This document shows positions 16,953 through 24,936 of a DNA stretch of 64,000 bases, in pieces (the first letter of the stretch is position 1; every line of letters starts with the position of its first letter). This DNA is from Lachnospiraceae bacterium UBA7050 (GTDB taxonomy: Bacteria; Bacillota; Clostridia; Lachnospirales; Lachnospiraceae). The stretch covers positions 1 to 64,000 of the forward strand of contig DLAJ01000037.1 of the NCBI GenBank assembly GCA_002493905.1. Direction: 5' to 3'. A program made the position numbers and the translations under genes. The notes under the pieces were generated by a model that ran no database searches, was not told the origin of the DNA, and saw only the letters and a list, made by a program, of their open reading frames with translations.

Positions 16953-19091
16953 TTAGAACAAATACCTCGCCCAAAGCGCAAGGCGGCGGATCAAAAAGAT
17001 TCGCGCTGCGCGCTTTGGCGTCAGTTCCACGGGGACAACGCCGTACGGATTTTCATAAGAACCGTCCGCCAGCGCAAGTCTTGCGCTGTGCTCATAGAAC
17101 TCCATATTTTCAGTCAGCTGTCTGCAGACATCTTTGCTCTGAATCACAACCATCAGTTCCGTATCTAAATAGACACTTCTCATGTCGAGATTGAATGAGC
17201 CGACAATGGCAATATCGTCGTCGATTACCATGCTTTTTCCATGGTAGGAACAGCCGCCTTCATATTCCCATACCGAAAGTCCGGTTGCGAGGATCCTGTC
17301 CTTATAGGCAGCATAGTCGGAAGCGCCGAACGGGTTTCCGTTATTGGCAGCCGAGTTGGTCATTAAAGTAACATGGGGAACCGCGTTACACAGCGCGTTC
17401 AGGGAATCATACATCATTTCGTTACAGATAATGTACGGCGTATGGATTTTCACGCGTTCTTCTGCTTGTGACATAAGTGTCATAAGAGCGTGCCATGCGT
17501 ACGGTTCCTTCACGCCGGTATGAATCGGATTGCTGATGAACGCAATCCTTGATACGGGGTACGTGCGGGTAAAAAGTGACGTGTCTGTCAGTGCAGCCCT
17601 CTGCATCTCCCGATAGGCGTCATAGGCGGCGTCAAGCTCCCTGCGCGCACGCTTGACACAGGTGCGGCCGGACAGAGAAGCCTCGTTGTGTACGGTTTTG
17701 GTCTGATCGTATTCCCAGATACTGTTAAAATAGGCTTCCAGCTGTACAAGGGAACTGCCGGTCTTATCGCCGTCGCAGCGGACGAGGACGTCGCGGTCAT
17801 AATTTCGGTAATCCGTCGTATCGCCGAGGAAATAGTCGTAAGTATTGCGCCCGCCGAGCAGATAAGCCGCATCGTCCGCGATCAGGTATTTGTCATGCAG
17901 GCGTCCCATGGAGCGCCAGGGAACGAGCGGGTTTGCAAGGTTATATACTTTCAGGGTCACGTTCTCATGAGAAGAAAGTGCGTAAAAGTACGGGTTCCAC
18001 TCCATATGGAGCCAGTAAAAGGAGCCGTCCACTAAAACGGAGATTTCTACATCGCGGTCGGCGGCGCGAAGCAGGGCGCCGAGGATGATTTTTCCGCTCT
18101 CGTCAGAATGGAAATCAAACGTGGATAAGATAATGCGTTCTTTCGCACCTTCGATCAGACGGACGCGCTCCAAAAGCGCCTGTCCGTTATCTTCAATGAC
18201 GGCGGCGGATTCACCGTATTCCGCACCGGCAGGGTTTGTCCGTATGGTGCCGTCTGAGTTTGTCCGCATGATGCCGTCTGAGTTTGTCCGTATGGTACCG
18301 TCTGAGTCTGTCAGCGGGTTATCTGTATCGGCGGGGACTGCGGTCCCCGCCTGTGTGCCTGCTTTCCAGTCTCCGAATTGTTCTTCGATTTCAGCGGCAT
18401 GTTCCGCGGATAATGAGGGCTGTTCAGAGTAGACGGAAAGTCCGATGGAAAGGTCGTAAATAAGCAGAAGCAGGACCGCCGCCGTGAAGGTCAGAACAAC
18501 TCTGCGGATGGAAATCTTATTTTTTTCAAGAGGTACGCCGCGGAGCATGCGGGCATAAAAAACAATATAGCAGCAAAGAGAAAACAGCATGACAGCAATA
18601 CACAGGATGCACAGAACACCTGCCATAAACCATGAAATATTTACATCGAGCAGCAGGATGAGAAGCAGCAGGAATAAAACCGCCGTACAGAGCTTTCCGT
18701 ACCATTGCGCGCCGTCCATATGGGTCCCGCGGCGCTTGATCATATACAATCCCATGAATCCCATAAAGGCTTCTTTTACCACAAACAAAAGAAAAACATA
18801 ACACATCAGCGGGAAACGGAAGGTTAAACTTAGGGCGACTGCCCCATGCGTTACTTTATCGGCGATGGGGTCAAGGATTTTGCCAAGCTCCGTCACCATG
18901 TGAAAGCGCCGTGCAATTTTACCGTCAAACATGTCTGTCAGGGCGGAAACGGCGAGCACCGCCGCTGCGGTCAGATAGCCGTGCGCATCGGTCGCGCGAA
19001 AATAAAGCACAAGATAGACCGGCACGAGTAACAGCCGGAAGTAGCCCATGAGATTTGGAATCGAGAAAATTTCTTTTTTTGTCGGATGCAT
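16953..19091 (-). CDS. CDP-alcohol phosphatidyltransferase fused to phospholipase D/cardiolipin synthase
   Basis: A 712-residue fusion. Residues 1-210 are a membrane CDP-alcohol phosphatidyltransferase with the complete signature D53-x2-D56-G-x2-A60-R61...G70-x3-D74-x3-D78, as in PgsA. Residues about 285-712 are a two-HKD phospholipase D module: H399-x-K401...D406 (HDKYLIADD) and H617-x-K619...D624 (HGKSMVIDD), as in cardiolipin synthase. A linker with a hydrophobic helix (about 195-215) and a 24-base tandem repeat joins them. One polypeptide could therefore make phosphatidylglycerophosphate and condense phospholipids, but no PGP phosphatase domain is present. A separate cardiolipin synthase lies at 24937-26481. 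cysK ends 30 bases upstream on the same strand and may be cotranscribed. Confidence 0.88.
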   Translation of the reverse strand: MHPTKKEIFSIPNLMGYFRLLLVPVYLVLYFRATDAHGYLTAAAVLAVSALTDMFDGKIARRFHMVTELGKILDPIADKVTHGAVALSLTFRFPLMCYVFLLFVVKEAFMGFMGLYMIKRRGTHMDGAQWYGKLCTAVLFLLLLILLLDVNISWFMAGVLCILCIAVMLFSLCCYIVFYARMLRGVPLEKNKISIRRVVLTFTAAVLLLLIYDLSIGLSVYSEQPSLSAEHAAEIEEQFGDWKAGTQAGTAVPADTDNPLTDSDGTIRTNSDGIMRTNSDGTIRTNPAGAEYGESAAVIEDNGQALLERVRLIEGAKERIILSTFDFHSDESGKIILGALLRAADRDVEISVLVDGSFYWLHMEWNPYFYALSSHENVTLKVYNLANPLVPWRSMGRLHDKYLIADDAAYLLGGRNTYDYFLGDTTDYRNYDRDVLVRCDGDKTGSSLVQLEAYFNSIWEYDQTKTVHNEASLSGRTCVKRARRELDAAYDAYREMQRAALTDTSLFTRTYPVSRIAFISNPIHTGVKEPYAWHALMTLMSQAEERVKIHTPYIICNEMMYDSLNALCNAVPHVTLMTNSAANNGNPFGASDYAAYKDRILATGLSVWEYEGGCSYHGKSMVIDDDIAIVGSFNLDMRSVYLDTELMVVIQSKDVCRQLTENMEFYEHSARLALADGSYENPYGVVPVELTPKRAARIFLIRRLALWARYLF
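18234..18305 (-). repeat. Three tandem 24-base units coding for SDGTIRTN-like repeats
   Basis: Three 24-base copies (18234-18257, 18258-18281, 18282-18305) differ at a few positions and encode eight-residue units in the linker of the lipid-synthase fusion. The in-frame unit length would let copy number vary without breaking the gene. Confidence 0.9.
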
Positions 19092-19121
19092 AAGATCACG
19101 CCTCTTCTTTGTGTAAGAAGG

Positions 19122-20024
19122 TTAGATGAGCGCCGTGCTGAAATACCGTTCTGCGCGGTCGGGAAGAACGGTAGCGACAACGCTTTCCCGTCCGTATTTT
19201 TCAGCCATTCTCATGGCGGCCCACACATTTGCGCCTGAGGAGGTTCCTACTAAAAGACCTTGAACCCGTGCGAGGGAACGCGCCGTTTCTATGGCGTCAT
19301 CGTCGGATACTTCGACAATATCCGTGATGATGGAAGTATCGAGGATATCGGGAATAAAGCCGTCTCCGATTCCCTGTATCTGGTGTAAGCCCGGCTCGTC
19401 GCCTAAGAGCGCCGAAACATTCTTTGGCTCAACTGCGACGATTTTGCATTCAGGGTTTAATTCAAGCAGGTATTTCGCAATGCCCTGTAATGTGCCGCCG
19501 CTTCCGATCCCGGACACGAAAATGTCAATCCGCTTGCCGAGCTGCTCGGTAAGCTCCCGCGCGGTCGTCCGGTAATGCGCATCGGGGTTTGCCGGATTTT
19601 GGAACTGCTGGGGCACAAAGCAGGAATCCGATTCCGCACAAAGCTCCATTGCTTTTTTCACCGAGCCGTCGATGCTTAATTCCGGCGGAGTTAAGACCAG
19701 CTCTGCGCCAAGTGCGCGAATGATCTTTTTGCGCTCGTCGCTCATATTTTCGGGCATGACAATGATGACGCGGTAGCCCTTTCTGACGCCGCAGAGTGCA
19801 AGTCCGATGCCGGTGTTTCCTGACGTTGGCTCAATGATTGTCATGCCGGGCTTTAGCTTTCCGCTTTTTTCGGCTTCTTCGAGCATGTTCAGTGCGATCC
19901 GGTCCTTAATGCTTCCTCCCGGATTTAAGAATTCCGCTTTTGCATAGACGGGCAGCCCCGTCGTCTCCTCTAAGCTGATAAGCGGCGTATTCCCGATCAG
20001 GTCTAAGATGTTCGTATAATACAT
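19122..20024 (-). CDS. cysK: Cysteine synthase (O-acetylserine sulfhydrylase)
   Basis: A 300-residue pyridoxal-phosphate enzyme that makes cysteine from O-acetylserine and sulfide. The cofactor lysine is in NPGGSIKDR (about residues 33-41), the phosphate-binding and substrate loop is PTSGNTGIGLA (about 66-76), and the glycine-rich GIGSGGTLQG loop is near 175. GTSSGAN near the C-terminus is also conserved. ATCGGAGGAAAC precedes the start. A TATAAT lies near 20056 upstream, but no riboswitch or T-box is recognisable in the short leader. The upstream ABC operon ends 260 bases away. Confidence 0.95.
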   Translation of the reverse strand: MYYTNILDLIGNTPLISLEETTGLPVYAKAEFLNPGGSIKDRIALNMLEEAEKSGKLKPGMTIIEPTSGNTGIGLALCGVRKGYRVIIVMPENMSDERKKIIRALGAELVLTPPELSIDGSVKKAMELCAESDSCFVPQQFQNPANPDAHYRTTARELTEQLGKRIDIFVSGIGSGGTLQGIAKYLLELNPECKIVAVEPKNVSALLGDEPGLHQIQGIGDGFIPDILDTSIITDIVEVSDDDAIETARSLARVQGLLVGTSSGANVWAAMRMAEKYGRESVVATVLPDRAERYFSTALI

Positions 20025-20287
20025 GTGAGTTTCCTCCGATCAAATGTCTGCTGTTATTATAATATGAAAACCGGCGTATCATGCGCATGCTTTGATGTGG
20101 CAGAATGCCTGTAAGGTCCAAGGAAGCGTTGATCAAAGCGTTTTTCTAAGGCACATTTTACCATATTCTGTGATATCCGCCTATGAAAATGCAAATGTTT
20201 ATGCTTTTTTCATAACTATCCGGTCAGAGGCTGATATTCCCACCGGCAATGAACCGGGTGCCATGCCTGCGGCGGGGTATTTGAACA

Positions 20288-21076
20288 TTAGGAACCGCTG
20301 GACTTGTAATGGCGCACGCCAAAGCGCCATAATCCGTAGCAGGGCAGCAGGAACAGCACTGCTAAAAGCGGCAGGAAAATATAGGCGGCAGAGGTTCGCC
20401 GGTCAAGCAGATATAAAAGAGGATAATACTGCACCAGCGCATAGGGGACGATAAAAGTGGTAAACAATAGCATTTTTTTGCCGTAAATGCCGAGCGGATA
20501 CTTGCCGTATTCGCGCGCGCCGTCGGTCAGCACGTTCATAAACTCAAGCCCCTCTAACGTAAAAAAGCAAAGCGCGGCATAAATCAGAAAAAGACCGGAA
20601 AACAGCGCCGTGCCGCCGATCAGCATAAAAAGAAGCGTCAGCACCTTCTGCGGCGTCCATTGCACGCCGCTTTTGGAAATGCCATAGAAAAACATGACGA
20701 GCGCCTGCAGCATCCGCCCGATCCGCGTCAGTTCAAAGCGGCTGCCGAGTACCTGCACGATCAGACTCTGCGGGCGCACAAGCACACGGTCAAAGCTGCC
20801 GGTGCGCACCATTTGGGAGAAGCAGTCAAATCCGCGCGCCGTCATTTCGGCAAGCGAAAATTCCAGCAGCATAATGGAGAAGCATAGCAGCACCTCGCTG
20901 AAGGTAAAGCCCTTCACATGGGAGAAGCGCTGGAATAAAAAGAATACGCCCAGAAACACGTTGAAGGATACGAGAAACTGTCCGATGACGGTAAGGAAAA
21001 AGGACAGCTTGTATTGCATGGCGCTGCGTACGTTAATGGAAACGTAATGCAGATATAAATGGATAGTCTTGCGCAT
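20288..21076 (-). CDS. ABC-2 family permease (PF06182-like)
   Basis: A 262-residue membrane protein with about six helices and the N-terminal amphipathic lead (TIHLYLHYVSINVRSAMQ, then QFLVSFNVFLGVFFLFQ) seen in the ABC2_membrane_6 (DUF990) family. It pairs with a related permease at 21180-21983 and an ATPase at 21999-22787; such trios are a known exporter type. AAAGGAG precedes the start. Substrate unknown. Confidence 0.82.
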   Translation of the reverse strand: MRKTIHLYLHYVSINVRSAMQYKLSFFLTVIGQFLVSFNVFLGVFFLFQRFSHVKGFTFSEVLLCFSIMLLEFSLAEMTARGFDCFSQMVRTGSFDRVLVRPQSLIVQVLGSRFELTRIGRMLQALVMFFYGISKSGVQWTPQKVLTLLFMLIGGTALFSGLFLIYAALCFFTLEGLEFMNVLTDGAREYGKYPLGIYGKKMLLFTTFIVPYALVQYYPLLYLLDRRTSAAYIFLPLLAVLFLLPCYGLWRFGVRHYKSSGS

Positions 21077-21179
21077 AAAAATCTCCTTTCCGGAGCGTTA
21101 AGCCTCCTGACTTGCGCGCATCATGAGCCGCGCGGTGGAATGGTTCATTTTGGAAAAAGTGGCGCATGCATTCTCCGGT

Positions 21180-21983
21180 CTAGCCGCCCTGCACGACGGC
21201 GCGCCGCTCCGCACGGGCAAAAAGCAGTCTGCCAAATAAGATCATGGCGACAAGCCAGAAAACCTGAAGCCCGACTGCGCTAAACATTTCGGAATCGGTC
21301 ATGCTTCCGCTGTAGATACGCAGCGGGACATTCTGCATGGCGGCAAACGGCAGATATTCCATCATGCGGCGGACGGGATCGGGAAAGAACGGGAGCGGAA
21401 TGACCGCGCCCGTAAAAAATTCCGTGACCGAATAGAAGAAGATCCGGAGTCCTTCCGGTGAAATAGTAAAAAAAGCAAGCCCGTATACGATCATGCAGAA
21501 TGCGACTACGGCGAGAACGCCGAGGAACATGGTCAGCAAAAACAGCAGGAAATGCTGCAAATCCGCGGGCGCTGAGATACCGTAAGGTTTTGGCAGGAAA
21601 GCTGCCACCAGCAAAATGGGAATGCATCTGAGCGCGGCGCGGGAGGAGCGGTTGGCAATGCTGCGGGCAAACCACATGTCATAAATGCGGATTGGGCGGC
21701 ACAGCTCATAGGCGACATTGCCGTCCTTGATCGCATCGAACAGTTCATTTTCCATAAAATAGACCATAAAAAAAGCAAGAAAAGCCTGCTGCATCCAGAT
21801 ATAGGAGGCGGTTGCCTCAAGACTCATTGGAAACGCTGCGGCATCCGCCTCATAAAACGCGCGGAATACAAGAATTTCCATGGCGCCCCATACAAACTGC
21901 GTGACCATGCCGGCAAGAGCCGCGCTGCGGTATTGCAGACCCATTGCGAACCGCAGGCGGAAAAAAGCAATATATTTTTTCAT
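21180..21983 (-). CDS. ABC-2 family permease (PF06182-like)
   Basis: A 267-residue membrane protein with about six helices, opening with KKYIAFFRLRFAMGLQYRSA and a membrane helix with the FVWGAMEILVFRAFY pattern. It is a sequence relative of the 20288-21076 protein, and the pair would form a heterodimeric membrane channel for the adjacent ATPase. Its start is 15 bases after the ATPase gene with AGGGGGAAA upstream. A 103-base gap separates it from the second permease, without a visible terminator. Confidence 0.82.
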   Translation of the reverse strand: MKKYIAFFRLRFAMGLQYRSAALAGMVTQFVWGAMEILVFRAFYEADAAAFPMSLEATASYIWMQQAFLAFFMVYFMENELFDAIKDGNVAYELCRPIRIYDMWFARSIANRSSRAALRCIPILLVAAFLPKPYGISAPADLQHFLLFLLTMFLGVLAVVAFCMIVYGLAFFTISPEGLRIFFYSVTEFFTGAVIPLPFFPDPVRRMMEYLPFAAMQNVPLRIYSGSMTDSEMFSAVGLQVFWLVAMILFGRLLFARAERRAVVQGG

Positions 21984-21998
21984 ACGGATTTCCCCCTA

Positions 21999-22787
21999 TC
22001 AGATGTCATAAGCTCGGTATAATTCCGCGACCGTCTCATCTATACTTTCCCCGCCCTTTTGAATGTCGGCAAGCGTTCCGTCCATGAGAATGTGCCCTTT
22101 TCCAATCAGGATGATGCGTTTTGCCAGCGCTTCAATATCCTGCATGTCGTGTGTCGTCAGAATGACGGTTGTACCGTGCGCTTCGTTCTGTTTACGGATG
22201 AAATCGCGCACAGCGAGTTTGGAGACGGCGTCAAGACCGATTGTCGGCTCGTCCAAAAAGAGGATTTTAGGACTATGCAGCAGGCTTGCGGCAAGCTCGC
22301 AGCGCATCCGCTGTCCTAAAGAAAGCTGTCTTGCCGGCGTGCGGAGTAATTCATGTAAGTCCAGTAAATCTGTCAGTTCTTCGAGATTATTCCGATACAG
22401 AGCGTCGGGGATTGAGTAGATTTCCTGTAATAACTGAAATGTGTCAATGACCGGAACATCCCACCAGAGCTGCGAGCGCTGTCCGAATACAACGCCGATG
22501 CCGCGGACATAGGCAGTGCGGTCCTTCCATGGGATATGTCCGTCCACAAGGCAGCTGCCGCTGTCGGGTGTTAAGATTCCGCTTAGAATTTTGATCGTCG
22601 AGCTTTTTCCTGCGCCGTTCGGGCCGATATAACCGACTATCTCGCCGTCGCCGATCGTAAAGCTTATGTCAGAAAGAGCATGAATTTCCTCATACTCTCT
22701 GTGAAAAAGTGACTTGCAGGCCTCTGCAAAGCCCGCGTTTCGTTTTGCAATCCTGTACGTTTTGCAAATGTGCTCCATCGTAATCAT
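21999..22787 (-). CDS. ABC transporter ATP-binding protein of the two-permease exporter
   Basis: A 262-residue ATPase. It has a long N-terminal lead (RIAKRNAGFAEACKSLFHRE) typical of DUF990-linked ATPases, then Walker A GPNGAGKSS (about residues 53-61), a signature-like LSLGQRMRCELA, Walker B ILFLDEPTIGLD and the switch TTHD. The start at 22787 has GGAGGAAGCAAGA upstream. First gene of the three-gene operon, behind the promoter at 22922-22950. Confidence 0.92.
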   Translation of the reverse strand: MITMEHICKTYRIAKRNAGFAEACKSLFHREYEEIHALSDISFTIGDGEIVGYIGPNGAGKSSTIKILSGILTPDSGSCLVDGHIPWKDRTAYVRGIGVVFGQRSQLWWDVPVIDTFQLLQEIYSIPDALYRNNLEELTDLLDLHELLRTPARQLSLGQRMRCELAASLLHSPKILFLDEPTIGLDAVSKLAVRDFIRKQNEAHGTTVILTTHDMQDIEALAKRIILIGKGHILMDGTLADIQKGGESIDETVAELYRAYDI

Positions 22788-22921
22788 TCTTGCTTCCTCC
22801 CGGTAGTTATTCTTCTATGAATCTTGCCAAGTAGCTGCCCGCGCGTAAGTGATGCGCCGGGCGGAATATGAAGTTGTCCGTCCCGTCTGCCACGAGTGAC
22901 AAAAAGGGGCGGGGAATTTTT

Positions 22922-22950
22922 ATACTAGCAGATGGGAGAGGACATGTCAA
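22922..22950 (-). promoter_or_regulatory. Promoter of the two-permease ABC operon
   Basis: On the minus strand TTGACA (22945-22950) is followed by 17 bases and TAGTAT (22922-22927). The leader to the ATG at 22787 is about 130 bases and contains a GC-rich segment with no recognised riboswitch. Confidence 0.75.
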
Positions 22951-23012
22951 TAGAAAAACAGGGTGGACTTAGGCAAAAAAATTACGAGAAAAAATTATTT
23001 CGAAAACATGGA

Positions 23013-23041
23013 TTGAAATATAGCAGAAATAATTGTAGTAT
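23013..23041 (+). promoter_or_regulatory. Promoter upstream of the 23141 gene
   Basis: TTGAAA (23013-23018), 17 bases, TAGTAT (23036-23041); an overlapping TATAAT starts three bases later. The 350-base divergent region between 22787 and 23141 otherwise shows no gene. Confidence 0.6.
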
Positions 23042-23140
23042 AATAAGTGAAAACAACCTATTTGAGCGGGAATATGCGAAGAAAGATGTATAGAGCGGTA
23101 ATCTATTAACGCATGGAGAATGGATGGAGGGGCGCAGGCA

Positions 23141-23587
23141 ATGGTTTCGGTTATGAAGTCAAACACGAAATACAAACTTCTGATTCTGTTATGCTGTGTG
23201 ATAGCGGCGAGACTGTTATATTTGCAGCTTACGGAAAAAAAGGAACTGATCATGACGCCGTCAACCCATCGGCAGGTAGTATTTTTAGAGACAAATAATG
23301 AGCAGTTAACATCCAAATATAAAGTTTATTTTTGCTTGTATGACCCTGAATGTAATTATATTCAGGTCTGTATCAAGATACCCAGGGACGATCAGACATT
23401 GTGGAGTCATCCGGACAGACTGGCTTTTTCGATTGACGGAGAGGAACCGCAGGGTTACGCACATGCGACGACCGCGACATGGAAGGGAAATTATTTTATG
23501 ATTCTTTTGGATGAAGTACCGGAATTTGAGAAGTTTGCGCTTACCTATGAGGGGAAGACCTGTGAGGCATATTTTGGAGACAAATGA
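23141..23587 (+). CDS. Unknown membrane-anchored protein
   Basis: A 148-residue protein I do not recognise. A single hydrophobic segment (YKLLILLCCVIAARLLYLQL) near the N-terminus would anchor it, with about 115 residues outside. The outer part looks beta-rich (YKVYFCLYDPECNYIQVCIKI) and has five cysteines. Start chosen at 23141, ten bases after GGAGG; a start at 23120 is in frame. It ends 36 bases before a lipoprotein gene on the same strand and probably shares its operon. Confidence 0.65.
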   Translation: MVSVMKSNTKYKLLILLCCVIAARLLYLQLTEKKELIMTPSTHRQVVFLETNNEQLTSKYKVYFCLYDPECNYIQVCIKIPRDDQTLWSHPDRLAFSIDGEEPQGYAHATTATWKGNYFMILLDEVPEFEKFALTYEGKTCEAYFGDK

Positions 23588-23623
23588 TGGATGCCCGCGT
23601 TTTTGGGGAAGGGGAAAACCGAT

Positions 23624-24760
23624 ATGAACGGAATCGCAAAAAAACGAATAACCTATATCCTGCTGCTGGCGTTCTGCCTGCTTTTTGCGGGATGTAGTCG
23701 AAAACAGACCGATCAGGAACTTTTGAACAGTACGATCTGTGAAGAGACGGATGCGCGCCGGATTGTGGAGCTGTTATTGGAAAAGCGGAGGGAACTGATG
23801 CAGACGATCGAAAATTTTTCTTCCGAAGAAGAACTGCTTTCCGCGCTGGAGGAAGTCTATACAGCGGAAAAAGCGGGCGCGATGTATGCGGAATGGCTGT
23901 GTGAGGAAAGATTCGGATTATATGAAAAATCTGACGACGGTGCGCTCGTACGGAAGGAGGACGCGCTGCTGCCGGTGACGTATGAAGAGTATGAAGTTTC
24001 GATTCTGTCGTATTCCGAAGAAGAGGCGGAAGCGTTTGTGATCTGGCGGCCTGCGGATTTATCCGGCAGCGGACAAAGCGATTATCTGGAAACGGCGGAG
24101 CTTCTTTCTGTTACGAAAAATGAGCAGGGCTTCCGGCTGGCGGTCTGTGGAAGCGGCGCGATATACAGACAATATTTTTCCGAAGAAGGGGAGGAAGCGG
24201 CGCAGGAGGACGATGCATCGGAGATACCGTCCGAGGAAGAAGCATATGACATTGTAAAAGAATTGTTTGAGAAATGGGCGGACTATGACTATCGGTTTTT
24301 GGGGGACTATCCGGCGGAGCTTATTGCGATTGACGGATATGATTATAAGCCCTATCCTTCCGACAGTTTTTCTTCCATGGAGGATCTGCTTGCACAGTTG
24401 GGCGAGATCATGACACCGGGCTGCGTGCGGCAGTTTCAAAGCATTTGGCTGGAGCGGGAGATTCCCTTTTATCTGGAGCAGGACGGTGTCCTATATAAGG
24501 TTGACGCCATCGTACCGGAATGGACGAAAGATTCTGTCTATGCAGTGGTCGTAAAAGAATGCGGACCGGGAAGCATCCATGCCTTTGTGGTCGGGAATGA
24601 GGGCGGCGAAAGCGATGAGTACAGAATGGTCTATGAAATTTTTCTTGTAAAAACGGCGCAGGGATGGAGAGCAGACCAGATTCATCACGGCTCGGTCGAG
24701 ATCGATGAGGCGTGGCCGGCGGAAGACGGTTATACGTTTTCTATCTACACAAGAAGCTGA
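23624..24760 (+). CDS. Unknown lipoprotein
   Basis: A 378-residue exported protein. Residues 1-25 are a lipoprotein signal peptide with a lipobox LLFAGC, so the mature protein would be lipid-anchored at Cys. The rest is acidic (many Glu and Asp runs) and appears to hold two related halves, each starting with a helix (EETDARRIVELLLEKR; PSEEEAYDIVKELFEK) followed by a beta-rich region. I recognise no catalytic motif. The start at 23624 follows AAGGGG; the frame extends to 23591. A strong terminator follows the gene. Confidence 0.7.
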   Translation: MNGIAKKRITYILLLAFCLLFAGCSRKQTDQELLNSTICEETDARRIVELLLEKRRELMQTIENFSSEEELLSALEEVYTAEKAGAMYAEWLCEERFGLYEKSDDGALVRKEDALLPVTYEEYEVSILSYSEEEAEAFVIWRPADLSGSGQSDYLETAELLSVTKNEQGFRLAVCGSGAIYRQYFSEEGEEAAQEDDASEIPSEEEAYDIVKELFEKWADYDYRFLGDYPAELIAIDGYDYKPYPSDSFSSMEDLLAQLGEIMTPGCVRQFQSIWLEREIPFYLEQDGVLYKVDAIVPEWTKDSVYAVVVKECGPGSIHAFVVGNEGGESDEYRMVYEIFLVKTAQGWRADQIHHGSVEIDEAWPAEDGYTFSIYTRS

Positions 24761-24782
24761 TCTAAGATATGGAATTGCTATG

Positions 24783-24821
24783 AAAAAGGGCAGAACCGGA
24801 TTTCGCGGTTTCTGCCCTTTT
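24783..24821 (+). terminator. Intrinsic terminator after the lipoprotein gene
   Basis: AAAAGGGCAGA pairs with TCTGCCCTTTT, with an inner CCG/CGG step around the loop, and ends in a T run. It can work in both directions. Confidence 0.88.
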
Positions 24822-24844
24822 GCTTAGGTGCGGTCGCGCGGTGA

Positions 24845-24873
24845 TTGAGTTTACAGGAAAATTATGCTATAAT
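24845..24873 (+). promoter_or_regulatory. Promoter of the cardiolipin synthase gene
   Basis: TTGAGT (24845-24850), a 17-base spacer and TATAAT (24868-24873) with the extended -10 TG one base upstream. The leader is about 57 bases. Confidence 0.75.
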
Positions 24874-24936
24874 AGGCACGAACTTATCGGATGCGGTTCG
24901 CCGCAGCGTGGGACAGGCATGAGAAGCGAGGTAGTT

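Noticed and set aside
20219..20275. A segment with ATTCCCACCGGCA resembling part of the FMN riboswitch.
   Set aside because: The other conserved FMN-riboswitch blocks (AGCCCGCGA-type, GATxCGGTG) are absent on either strand and no riboflavin gene is adjacent.
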